A stretch of 20,162 nt of DNA from a virus, in IMG/VR virus record IMGVR_UViG_3300040856_002369, positions 1-20,162 of that record. One strand, written 5' to 3'. Shown here piece after piece: positions 9,290 through 14,756 of the stretch. Position 1 is the stretch's first letter. The number at the start of each line of letters is the position of its first letter. The position numbers and the translations under genes were made by a program. The notes below the pieces were generated by a model that was not told where the DNA came from, did no database searches, and saw only the letters and a program-made list of their open reading frames with translations.

Positions 9290-9323
9290 CCTTCTCAGGC
9301 TTACCTATTTTTTCTACAAAAAA

Positions 9324-9339
9324 TGTTCCACGTGGAACA
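9324..9339. promoter_or_regulatory. parS: parS-type palindrome, copy 1
   Basis: TGTTCCACGTGGAACA is a perfect 16-bp palindrome (18 bp with flanking A/T) that fits the bacterial chromosomal parS consensus tGTTNCACGTGNAACa bound by ParB. It is located about 190 bp upstream of terL in non-coding DNA. Identity is seen directly; ParB binding is inferred. Confidence 0.8.
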
Positions 9340-9351
9340 TCCGGCACTAAA

Positions 9352-9367
9352 TGTTCCACGTGGAACA
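9352..9367. promoter_or_regulatory. parS: parS-type palindrome, copy 2
   Basis: This is an exact second copy of the 16-bp palindrome, 28 bp from the first (centre to centre), with a shared upstream AAA giving a 19-bp direct repeat. Two exact copies side by side make chance occurrence very unlikely. Confidence 0.8.
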
Positions 9368-9450
9368 CCGTATCTTTTTTTCACAGTACTGTTTGTAAGA
9401 AACATGCACCTTGATGCCGCTGTGGCGGCGGGGGCGGCGGCGCGCGATGC

Positions 9451-9734
9451 GCGGCCCACGGCCAGCGATCCACGGCGCGGGAGACGCAATCGCGGACTGG
9501 GTCCCACGGGTCCCCGGCCACGGTCCACGGCCAACGGGGCGCGGACCCCGGGGAAAGTGTCATGACAAAAGCAACGCGGAAAACGGGCCACGGGGCGCGG
9601 TGCCTGGTCGATCGGCCCGCAGCAAATCCCGGAACGCTGCCGAACTGTGGCCACGGTCCACGGGCCACGGTTCCCGGAACGCTACCCACGGCCCACGGGG
9701 CCCGGTACGTTTGGCAGGGACCACGGCCCGCGGG
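9451..9734. repeat. CCACGG word cluster
   Basis: At least ten CCACGG words occur here, most within GGCCCACGG, GGTCCACGG or GGCCACGG contexts, sometimes in 7-bp steps (for example around 9650-9670). The words GGGGCGCGG and TTCCCGGAAC-like segments alternate with them. The same word, often as CCGTGGNCCGTGG, is scattered elsewhere in the window. Confidence 0.7.
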
Positions 9735-9758
9735 GCAGGGGTGCGATGTTACGGGCAC

Positions 9759-9782
9759 AAAAAAGCCCGCACGCGGCGGGCT
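9759..9782 (-). terminator. Rho-independent terminator after the 58-aa gene
   Basis: On the minus strand, AGCCCGC-CGCGT-GCGGGCT is followed by six T residues. It ends the 9977-9801 unit and isolates it from the parS/terL region. Confidence 0.85.
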
Positions 9783-9800
9783 CGGTGAGCGGGTGGCGGG

Positions 9801-9977
9801 TTAGATCCGATCGGGCCCAATCCCCCAGCACTTGGGGCACTTGCGCCGCTCACCCTCGGGAATGCGGCGGGCGTGATTATTGCCTAGCATGGGGGCACCG
9901 CACCGCGTCTCGGATGCACTGTGGTCCGCTAAGTGCCATTGCCCTAAGGCCTTCACCCAATCAAAAAATGTAGTCAT
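9801..9977 (-). CDS. 58-aa small protein with Zn-binding cysteine pattern
   Basis: I start this gene at the ATG at 9977 (MTTFFDWVKALGQW...), because CACTTTGGGAG sits 8 nt upstream; an in-frame TTG further out lies inside that ribosome site. The protein has H-x(n)-C-G (HLADHSASETRCG), then NNHARRIPEGERRKCPKCWG, giving Cys/His positions consistent with one small zinc knuckle. Proteins with a similar His...CG...CxxC layout are common in phages, but their role is unknown to me. The gene is a single-cistron unit: its leader contains a hairpin terminator, and another terminator (9759-9782) follows it. It stands immediately upstream of the CCACGG repeat cluster. Confidence 0.75.
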   Translation of the reverse strand: MTTFFDWVKALGQWHLADHSASETRCGAPMLGNNHARRIPEGERRKCPKCWGIGPDRI

Positions 9978-9985
9978 CTTAAATA

Positions 9986-10040
9986 CTCCCAAAGTGAAAA
10001 AAAGAAACCGGCCACGTGGGCCGGTTCTGTTTATCGCATA
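9986..10040 (-). promoter_or_regulatory. Leader module A (58-aa gene)
   Basis: TATGCGATA (10032-10040, minus sense), then the terminator hairpin, then CACTTTGGGAG (9996-9986), 8 nt before ATG. Upstream, TTGACC is spaced 17 bp from GATAAA with a TGC extension, giving a reasonable sigma70-type promoter with the nonamer as its extended -10. Confidence 0.65.
9997..10026 (-). terminator. Hairpin terminator inside the leader of the 58-aa gene
   Basis: On the minus strand the 8-bp stem AACCGGCC/GGCCGGTT is followed by TCTTTTTTT and then directly by CACTTTGGGAG. It can end the GP88 unit. It also lies downstream of the candidate promoter at 10032-10060, so it may act as an attenuator for the 58-aa gene. 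Confidence 0.8.
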
Positions 10041-10054
10041 TCACCGCGGGCTGG

Positions 10055-10252
10055 TCAACTGTCGGGATAGTACCAATGGGGCGCGTGGGCATTCTCCCCG
10101 AACCGCTCGAAATAGTCGGCATAATGTCGCGCCTCGCTATACCAGCGGAAATACACGGGGGCGGCCTGCCTATCTAACCGAGACCGCAACGCGGCACGGT
10201 GCCAGCGTAAATACTGGGCGGCCTTCCCGCGCCAGTGCTCGCGCCTGCTCAT
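10055..10252 (-). CDS. 65-aa basic/aromatic small protein
   Basis: The start ATG overlaps the stop of the GP88-family gene by 4 nt (ATGA), so the two are translationally coupled. The product is rich in Arg, Tyr and Trp (MSRREHWRGKAAQYLRW, RHYADYFERFGENAHA). It lacks cysteines and membrane segments and is probably helical. No family is recognised. Its stop codon TGA forms part of a TTGACC box. That box is 17 bp upstream of GATAAA, a candidate promoter for the next unit, so the end of this gene overlaps the next promoter. Confidence 0.65.
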   Translation of the reverse strand: MSRREHWRGKAAQYLRWHRAALRSRLDRQAAPVYFRWYSEARHYADYFERFGENAHAPHWYYPDS

Positions 10253-10986
10253 GACGCCACCGCCAACACTTCGGGGTTATCAATGACAAAGCCCGACCGG
10301 TCACGCGCCGCAGTTCCCTTCGCCCGCAATCCGACAATCTTACCCACCGCCCGATAGTTCAGGATATCGGAGCGGTCCCCATCAATCACGCGCCGCCCGC
10401 GGAACTGGGCAGGCAACCCGCCGCGAAACACTACCGCCACCGGCAAACCAGTGGACCAAGCCCGCGCCACTTGCCGGGCATACTGGGGCCGCCCGCTGTA
10501 GCTAAAAATCAGCCGGTAATTGTCGGGGGTTTTACAAAGCCGCGCGGCCAGTTTGGTGTAATCGTAAAAGAGAATTTCGGGGAAGGCCTGCGGCACCCCG
10601 TACTTTTCCCACTCCACATCGGACAAAACATTGAGCCGCGCAAAGGGCATTGCGCCGGACCGCCTGCAAGTGTCGCGGAAATTTTCGAGTTCGCCTTTTA
10701 ACTGAACCATAAAAGCGTACGGGTCAGAATAAAACCAGTCCGCCCGCGCCTGCCGCGCATCGGTAACACTGTCAAACCTGCCCCGCCCTTGATTGCGTAG
10801 GCATTCCGGCATACAGCCCGCCGCCTTACTGCCCGCGCATAGCACGGGATCGGGGTGGAGGGATAAACCCGCAACGCGTGCCCGCGATACTGGCGCGCCC
10901 TCGATTTCTCCGAACCCGTGATCGAAGCCCGCGCGGGTGGTTTTACCTAACTTGGGGTTGCCCCCAGTAGTGTCCAAAAGTCTCAT
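10249..10986 (-). CDS. GP88-like (phage 'gene 88 protein') family protein
   Basis: Start chosen at the ATG at 10986 (MRLLDTTGGNPKLGKTTR..., 245 aa), 8 nt after CACTTTGGGAG. The longer frame would read through a terminator and the leader. The pattern fits the GP88 family of phage proteins: LSLHPDPVLCAGSKAAGCMP with Cys50, Cys58 and Cys62, then ECLRNQGRGRFDSV, a helical RQARADWFYSDPYAF region, and FARLNVLSDVEWEKYG near 116. The three clustered cysteines could hold a metal, but the biochemical function of the family is unknown. The pattern is complete and shows no truncation. It is the first gene of a two-gene unit with the 65-aa protein and shares the leader module with the DUF932 gene just upstream. 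Confidence 0.75.
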   Translation of the reverse strand: MRLLDTTGGNPKLGKTTRAGFDHGFGEIEGAPVSRARVAGLSLHPDPVLCAGSKAAGCMPECLRNQGRGRFDSVTDARQARADWFYSDPYAFMVQLKGELENFRDTCRRSGAMPFARLNVLSDVEWEKYGVPQAFPEILFYDYTKLAARLCKTPDNYRLIFSYSGRPQYARQVARAWSTGLPVAVVFRGGLPAQFRGRRVIDGDRSDILNYRAVGKIVGLRAKGTAARDRSGFVIDNPEVLAVAS

Positions 10987-10994
10987 GATTAACA

Positions 10995-11040
10995 CTCCCA
11001 AAGTGTCGCGGCAGGATTGCCGCCCGCCCTTTATCGCATA
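10995..11040 (-). promoter_or_regulatory. Leader module B (GP88-like gene)
   Basis: TATGCGATA (11032-11040), hairpin GCGGCA-ATCC-TGCCGC (11008-11023), then CACTTTGGGAG (11005-10995), 8 nt before ATG at 10986. The order matches modules A, C, D and E. Confidence 0.7.
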
Positions 11041-11050
11041 TATCGCGGCC

Positions 11051-11076
11051 AAAAAAAAGCCCCGCCGAAGCGGGGC
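11051..11076 (-). terminator. Terminator after the DUF932 gene
   Basis: On the minus strand, GCCCCGC-TTCG-GCGGGGC is followed by eight T residues, 20 nt after the stop codon. Confidence 0.9.
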
Positions 11077-11096
11077 CCACTTGGGGAGTGTACAGT

Positions 11097-12230
11097 TCAC
11101 GCGGCCATCGCTACGCGTTGCCAATCGGAGCGGGGCAAGTCCAACACGCGCCCGCCCAGTTTCTGCCAATCGTCAACGGTGTCCGCGTCCGCTTGGTGAG
11201 CCACGGCGGTCACGGCGTTGACCATGGTGGCGCGGGTGACGGGCTGGCCGGTATAGCCTGCCTGCCCGATGGTGGCGAGCAAGCCGTCCAACACGCTGGC
11301 GGTCTCTTTTTTGGTGAGGGCCAGCACTTTGCCCAGCGACTCAACGGCGACTTGCGGCGAGCCGTTGATGGGGTCCGCGTGCGCTTGGCGCATTTTTTCG
11401 AGCACCTCATCAAAGGATTCGCGGCTAGCGTAAGCGGCGGTAAGGTCTCGGATCTGGAGCGACAGGGAATGATTATCCGCGTCCTTTGCCTCATCGCTCA
11501 GCAGGCCCCACGTATCGGCATCGCCACGCGCCCCAGTGATATGAGACTTGCGGGTCCGCTTTTCGGTTTGCATCCCATTGAGACAAGCCAGCGTCCAAAA
11601 CATCTGGTACACGTTGATCGAGCCGCACCCCACCTCAGAGTTAGACATACCGATGCCAAGGGCCATCACGTCACCTACCGCGGCACCCTCGCCAGTGATC
11701 ACCTCAGACTTCAGGCGCAGGTACAGCCGCTTATCGGTGACCGTGCCATTGACCACGCGCCACTGAGCGTCCGATTCCATCAACTGCGGCAACGCGGCAT
11801 TGAGCAGGTGAGCATTGTCAAAGGTCTTGAATTTGTCGCTCACGAAGGCCCGCGCCATGCCGGTGTTGTTGCCGTTGTCATATGTGCGGAGCATCCGCAC
11901 CGCTGGCTCTTTTCGCCAGATGGCATTAATCAGCCCGTCAAACTCCACCGAGTACCCTTGCTGGAGGCGGCGCGCCGTCCGAACGTCAAGCCCCGCCCGC
12001 TGGGCAATCTGGTCAAAGGCCACATCATTGGCCGTCAGGATTTGAGTGGGCATCCCGCCCGCCTGCTCCATGATGATCTGGCTGACGTTGCTACCGTCCC
12101 CACGGTCACCGGTCATAAGCTGAAGCTGATCAGTGGGGGCCAGAAAGTCCTGCGATCGGTTGGCTTGCTCTTGAACCTGCTGGAGCAAAGTGGAAAGGGT
12201 GTTAGCTGAATTTTCGATTGAATGTGTCAT
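11097..12230 (-). CDS. DUF932 phage/plasmid-like protein
   Basis: This 377-residue protein carries the DUF932 core. The characteristic segment is GMARAFVSDKFKTFDNAHLL (about 124-143), followed by a beta-rich region (WRVVNGTVTDKRLYLRLKSEV), then SNSEVGCGSINVYQ and a basic segment near 225. The C-terminal half is helical. DUF932 proteins are widespread on phages and plasmids, sometimes near anti-defence or replication genes, but have no established activity. The start has CTCCCAAAGTT (read as AACTTTGGGAG) 9 nt upstream, with a GC-rich hairpin and a TATCGCATA element before it. It is a single-gene unit ending in a strong terminator at 11051-11076. Length and core are normal for the family. Confidence 0.85.
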   Translation of the reverse strand: MTHSIENSANTLSTLLQQVQEQANRSQDFLAPTDQLQLMTGDRGDGSNVSQIIMEQAGGMPTQILTANDVAFDQIAQRAGLDVRTARRLQQGYSVEFDGLINAIWRKEPAVRMLRTYDNGNNTGMARAFVSDKFKTFDNAHLLNAALPQLMESDAQWRVVNGTVTDKRLYLRLKSEVITGEGAAVGDVMALGIGMSNSEVGCGSINVYQMFWTLACLNGMQTEKRTRKSHITGARGDADTWGLLSDEAKDADNHSLSLQIRDLTAAYASRESFDEVLEKMRQAHADPINGSPQVAVESLGKVLALTKKETASVLDGLLATIGQAGYTGQPVTRATMVNAVTAVAHQADADTVDDWQKLGGRVLDLPRSDWQRVAMAA

Positions 12231-12239
12231 GATTTAACT

Positions 12240-12286
12240 CTCCCAAAGTTAGCGGCGAAATTGCCGCACGCCAAATGTATGCGATA
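12240..12286 (-). promoter_or_regulatory. Leader module C (DUF932 gene)
   Basis: TATCGCATA (12278-12286, here in the opposite orientation relative to the gene), hairpin GCGGC-AATTTC-GCCGC (12252-12267), then AACTTTGGGAG (12250-12240), 9 nt before ATG at 12230. Confidence 0.65.
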
Positions 12287-12486
12287 CCCGATCGGAGCGC
12301 AAGCCCCTCAAAAAAAATATTTTGCCCCAGAAACCATGCGGGGTTCAGGCCGATGAGAGGCCGTTTTTGCAGCTTCTCGCTCTACGTTTCTCGGTGTCAA
12401 GCCCCCCGAATTCGACAATCCGGCTCTGTCATAGAAGCTTCAAAAGCATTGACTTTCGATTTTCTACGAGTTGAGCAAAGGCCGAT

Positions 12487-12495
12487 TGGTAAAAT
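12487..12495 (+). promoter_or_regulatory. Extended -10 promoter candidate
   Basis: TGGTAAAAT provides TGn plus TAAAAT (five of six consensus bases). No good -35 is seen at 17 bp, so it would rely on the extended -10. Transcription would start about 120 bp before the 98-aa gene and include the boxA. Confidence 0.45.
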
Positions 12496-12525
12496 ACTCC
12501 CATGCAAGCCGCAAGCCGGATGCAT

Positions 12526-12537
12526 TGCTCTTTAACA
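12526..12537 (+). promoter_or_regulatory. rRNA-type boxA antitermination element
   Basis: TGCTCTTTAACA matches the boxA of proteobacterial rRNA leaders over all 12 bases. In RNA it binds NusB/NusE and suppresses termination. It is located in the leader of the 98-aa gene, downstream of the candidate promoter. Confidence 0.6.
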
Positions 12538-12568
12538 GCGCTGGCCTAGCACCGAGACGCGAGTCCGC

Positions 12569-12615
12569 TATCGGATGGCAACCCCCACAAACAACTTTCA
12601 CGTTCACTTTGGGAG
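12569..12615 (+). promoter_or_regulatory. Leader module F (98-aa gene)
   Basis: TATCGGATG (12569-12577, a degenerate form of the nonamer) and CACTTTGGGAG (12605-12615), 7 nt before ATG at 12623. No hairpin is evident between them. This is the plus-strand example of the module. Confidence 0.55.
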
Positions 12616-12622
12616 AACAGCA

Positions 12623-12919
12623 ATGAGAAGAATCAAAAAAGCAACCGCCGCAGAACGCGAGGCTTACTTGGCATCTAACCCTACCTACCCGCTGTATGGC
12701 TGGTACGTGCTAGACGGGCATCGGTGCCCTGTCGAGGACTTGCGGTGCTGGGGAGAGGGAGACCCGCAATACGAGTTTCTAGCTCCAGACCGGTACAACC
12801 TTCAAGGCTACGGCACCCATACGTTGCTGGGCTTTACCTTAAGAGACCTTGAGGAACAGCTTAGTTATGAGTCGCTAGAGCCGTGCGAAAAGGGCTGTCA
12901 ATGCGGTTGGGATCTCTGA
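12623..12919 (+). CDS. 98-aa hypothetical protein, plus strand
   Basis: ATG at 12623 is preceded by CACTTTGGGAG (12605-12615) with a 7-nt spacer, so the upstream in-frame ATG at 12575 is rejected. The protein has a basic helical start (MRRIKKATAAEREAYL), an aromatic middle (PLYGWYVLDGHRC) and a Cys-rich tail (CEKGCQCGWDL). The cysteines could bind metal, but no family is recognised. It is the only plus-strand gene between 9 and 17 kb and has a dedicated control region with a boxA and an extended -10 promoter. It is closed by its own terminator at 12928-12949. Confidence 0.75.
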   Translation: MRRIKKATAAEREAYLASNPTYPLYGWYVLDGHRCPVEDLRCWGEGDPQYEFLAPDRYNLQGYGTHTLLGFTLRDLEEQLSYESLEPCEKGCQCGWDL

Positions 12920-12927
12920 ACCATACA

Positions 12928-12949
12928 CCCCGCTCCGGCGGGGTTTTTT
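12928..12949 (+). terminator. Terminator after the 98-aa gene
   Basis: CCCCGC-TCCG-GCGGGG followed by six T residues, 9 nt after the stop codon. Confidence 0.9.
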
Positions 12950-12957
12950 ATGCCCAC

Positions 12958-12979
12958 AAAAAAGCCGCCCGAAGGCGGC
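12958..12979 (-). terminator. Terminator after the four-gene unit
   Basis: On the minus strand, GCCGCC-TTCG-GGCGGC is followed by six T residues. It faces the plus-strand terminator 9 bp away, insulating convergent units. Confidence 0.9.
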
Positions 12980-12998
12980 GTGAGGTGGACCGTGTAGG

Positions 12999-13214
12999 TC
13001 AGTGGCGGGCCAGTGCCGCAAGCTCTTCTAACGGCGAAGTATCCACCGCTATCTCCCGAAGCCTGTCGATCTCATCCGCGGCCTCGGCGGCATATTCCCT
13101 TGCTCGGCCATAGGCCTCGGCGGCTTCCTCGGTCCGGCCCGCACTCAGCATCATGGCCATGTACTCCACATTGAAGCGCGCCAGCGTTGCAGGGTTTTCT
13201 TTTCTGTTGCTCAT
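12999..13214 (-). CDS. 71-aa helical protein, last gene of a four-gene unit
   Basis: Start chosen at the ATG at 13214, which overlaps the upstream stop by one base (TGATG) and has GAGG 8 nt before it. The product is almost entirely helical and Ala/Glu-rich: FNVEYMAMMLSAGRTEEAAE, then YGRAREYAAEAADEIDRLRE. The layout resembles a single TPR-like helical pair, but it is too short to assign. A minus-strand terminator follows at 12958-12979. Confidence 0.7.
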   Translation of the reverse strand: MSNRKENPATLARFNVEYMAMMLSAGRTEEAAEAYGRAREYAAEAADEIDRLREIAVDTSPLEELAALARH

Positions 13215-13423
13215 CACACATTCCTCGCTAGGAGCGAGCAAATCCGATCGCCCTCTTCGGTTACAGGCGCAGGCCTGCCAACGTAATCGTCATACAGCCA
13301 AACGAAATGCCCGCGGGGATCAAGCCCCCGCTCACAACACGCGTCCACCCACCCCTGCGGCAACGCGTGATCGTATGTCTGCCCCTCATACCGCGCAATG
13401 GCGGCTTCGCCTACTGTTTGCAT
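13214..13423 (-). CDS. 69-aa hypothetical protein
   Basis: The start overlaps the preceding stop (TAATG), with AGGAG 8 nt upstream, so it is clearly part of the 14102-12999 unit. The sequence has ALPQGWVDACCERGLDPRGH and FVWLYDDYVGRPAPVTEEGD, with two adjacent cysteines, and is mixed acidic and aromatic. No membrane segment or known motif is visible. Function unknown. Confidence 0.7.
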   Translation of the reverse strand: MQTVGEAAIARYEGQTYDHALPQGWVDACCERGLDPRGHFVWLYDDYVGRPAPVTEEGDRICSLLARNV

Positions 13424-13902
13424 TATCGAAGCTCCTCCGTGGATTCAAGGGTGTAGCAAGAGTCACCGTCATACTCGCGGCAATCTGAAATCTCCAGATC
13501 CCCACAGATAGGTGAATACCAATCGTGCTCCACAGTTTCAAAGTTAGTTATAGAGGCGTTATACATATCGGACACGCGCTCATCAAAAACACGCTGAGCG
13601 ATTTCAATGGCTTCCTCTTCACTGCGCGCCAAGACATCAATCTTGGTGGACATCTCCACCCACCCATCGACTTGATAATGGTGGCGCGTTTCGATTGAGG
13701 GCCAAAGCTCAACTTCCGCTAACGCCGCCGCCACTTCATCGGCCCGACTATCTGGCTGTTGGTCTTCGCGCGCCCCACAGCGGGGGCATTCAAACTTCGA
13801 CTGGTCCGCGCCTGTAATTTTCTTAGGCCGAATGTAGTCGGTCTTACACTCGCAGTCCCAATAGTCTTCGTTCAGAGCTATAACTTCAGGTGCTGTTTTC
13901 AT
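13423..13902 (-). CDS. 159-aa protein with N-terminal zinc-ribbon-like cysteines
   Basis: I start at the ATG at 13902 (MKTAPEVIALNEDYWDCEC...), which overlaps the previous stop in TAATG and has GGAG 8 nt upstream. A GTG three codons earlier is less likely. Residues about 17-45 contain CEC ... CPRCG, a plausible treble-clef or ribbon zinc site. After an acidic linker, residues about 75-125 look like a compact alpha/beta domain (YQVDGWVEMSTKIDVLARSE, then EEAIEIAQRVFDERV). Two further cysteines lie in the acidic tail. No family is recognised. Similar two-part layouts occur in uncharacterised phage early proteins. Confidence 0.7.
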   Translation of the reverse strand: MKTAPEVIALNEDYWDCECKTDYIRPKKITGADQSKFECPRCGAREDQQPDSRADEVAAALAEVELWPSIETRHHYQVDGWVEMSTKIDVLARSEEEAIEIAQRVFDERVSDMYNASITNFETVEHDWYSPICGDLEISDCREYDGDSCYTLESTEELR

Positions 13903-14102
13903 TATCGACACTCCGCTTCATTTAACAGAGCCACGACATCGGAGGGACTCTCCACCATGCGCTGGCTGATGAATGGAATACCGTCCACGTCAAAGTCCCA
14001 GCAATCACTAGCGTATTGCCGAGCATCCTTTTCTGAGTCAAACCACCGAATAGAGTCGTGACAGCACGTGCCATCATCGACTAGCCAAAGTATTGCTTTC
14101 AT
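13902..14102 (-). CDS. 66-aa hypothetical protein, first gene of a four-gene unit
   Basis: Start chosen at the ATG at 14102 (MKAILWLVDDGTCCHDS...), 7 nt after CTTTGGGAG. The longer frame overlaps the leader hairpin and the nuclease gene. The middle segment KDARQYASDCWDFDVDGIPF, with paired cysteines near residue 13, suggests a small alpha/beta fold. No known motif is visible. It leads the 14102-12999 unit, whose members are chained by 1-nt overlaps. Confidence 0.7.
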   Translation of the reverse strand: MKAILWLVDDGTCCHDSIRWFDSEKDARQYASDCWDFDVDGIPFISQRMVESPSDVVALLNEAECR

Positions 14103-14109
14103 ATCTGTT

Positions 14110-14154
14110 CTCCCAAAGATTAGGCAACATTGCCCAATAACAGGATATGCGATA
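14110..14154 (-). promoter_or_regulatory. Leader module D (four-gene unit)
   Basis: TATCGCATA in the minus sense (14146-14154), hairpin GGCA-ATGT-TGCC (14123-14134), then CTTTGGGAG (14118-14110), 7 nt before ATG at 14102. The nonamer touches the end of the nuclease gene. Confidence 0.65.
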
Positions 14155-14595
14155 CTAAACCGGCATTGCAATAGTATTTAGAATATTTTCCCAGTCGCCC
14201 GTTTGATTGGTGTACACCATGGGCTCCGTAGTCAGGCCGTCCATCCGCAGGTCCACCGCCTGACTGGCGTGGTACAGGAATATCTCCCGCCCGTTATCTT
14301 CTTTTCGCTGAACCAAAATCCAGCAACTGCCGCGCTTGTGCTTACTAGCAAAAGCCACTTGGTGGGGAGAAATCTCAACCTTGTTCTTTTTCGCCACCTT
14401 CATCTCTACCAGATGGAAGGCACCGTTGGGGTCCATCAGCAAAAGATCAGGGAACCCAAGGGTGGCCCTAGATTCCACCCGAGTGTAGGCCCAGCTAGGC
14501 TGATACTTAAGTATCCCTGCCTTGAACGCCTGCCAGAGGCTCGCTTCTCTTGGTTTACGCGCCTTCTTTACCGGTTCCAATATGTCGATGCTCAT
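14155..14595 (-). CDS. VRR-NUC / Holliday-resolvase-like PD-(D/E)XK nuclease
   Basis: This 146-residue protein carries the complete small PD-(D/E)XK nuclease signature: Glu41 in RVES, GFPDLLL with Asp50, then LVEMKVAKK with Glu64 and Lys66, and a SPHQ segment (77-80) matching the S-x-x-Q position of VRR-NUC and Hjc-like enzymes. Such proteins cut branched or flapped DNA and could process replication or recombination intermediates before packaging. Its ATG overlaps the stop of the 54-aa gene by 4 nt (ATGA). The 3' end abuts the TATGCGATA control element of the next unit (14146-14154), and the stop lies one base from it. Family membership is clear; the substrate is inferred. Confidence 0.85.
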   Translation of the reverse strand: MSIDILEPVKKARKPREASLWQAFKAGILKYQPSWAYTRVESRATLGFPDLLLMDPNGAFHLVEMKVAKKNKVEISPHQVAFASKHKRGSCWILVQRKEDNGREIFLYHASQAVDLRMDGLTTEPMVYTNQTGDWENILNTIAMPV

Positions 14596-14756
14596 TTAAA
14601 GCGAGCCTTTCTTAATTCCCACGCCTTCTTTTCCAAGGGATGTGAGAAATACGGCTCAATGTTTTTTCGCTCACCCTCAAAATACTCCCCCCTACAACGC
14701 CTTTCCCACTCCGATTTGCCGTACCAAATCTTGCCTACAAAATTAACTAGGAACAT
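14592..14756 (-). CDS. 54-aa small basic protein between terS and nuclease
   Basis: This short frame starts at the ATG at 14756 inside the last codons of terS (14-nt overlap). It ends in a 4-nt ATGA overlap with the nuclease gene, exactly filling the gap between them. The product begins MFLVNFVGKIWYGKSEWERR and ends HPLEKKAWELRKARFK. It is basic, aromatic and probably helical, with no stop or low-complexity stretch. The perfect fit on both sides is the main support. Function unknown; it could be a small DNA-binding or packaging accessory. Confidence 0.65.
   Translation of the reverse strand: MFLVNFVGKIWYGKSEWERRCRGEYFEGERKNIEPYFSHPLEKKAWELRKARFK

Larger units (their letters stand above)
9137..9800. 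other. Non-coding control region between terL and the small-gene block
   Basis: This 660-bp stretch has no credible gene. From right to left it holds the terminator at 9759-9782, the CCACGG repeat cluster at 9451-9734, the two parS sites, the GGTGACA palindrome, an A+T-rich tract and the TATACGATA element. Open frames through the GC-rich part encode repetitive HGPR-type text and are repeat artefacts. Confidence 0.7.
12287..12622. other. Control region ahead of the plus-strand 98-aa gene
   Basis: About 335 bp without a credible gene. The left half (12300-12450) holds only poly-A and short GC palindromes with nothing assignable. The right half has an extended -10 promoter, a boxA and leader module F. 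Confidence 0.6.

Noticed and set aside
9324-9367. The paired palindromes as transcription terminators
   Set aside because: They have no loop and no T-run on either strand, and both copies are identical, which fits protein binding sites rather than terminators.
9272-9804. Several overlapping open frames on both strands through the GC-rich repeat cluster
   Set aside because: They encode repetitive HGPR and Pro/Arg-rich text created by the CCACGG words, have no consistent ribosome sites, and are mutually overlapping.
11088-12209. A 373-codon plus-strand frame opposite the DUF932 gene
   Set aside because: It is a GC-driven shadow: the minus strand encodes a recognisable DUF932 protein with leader and terminator, and the plus frame has no ribosome site or family.
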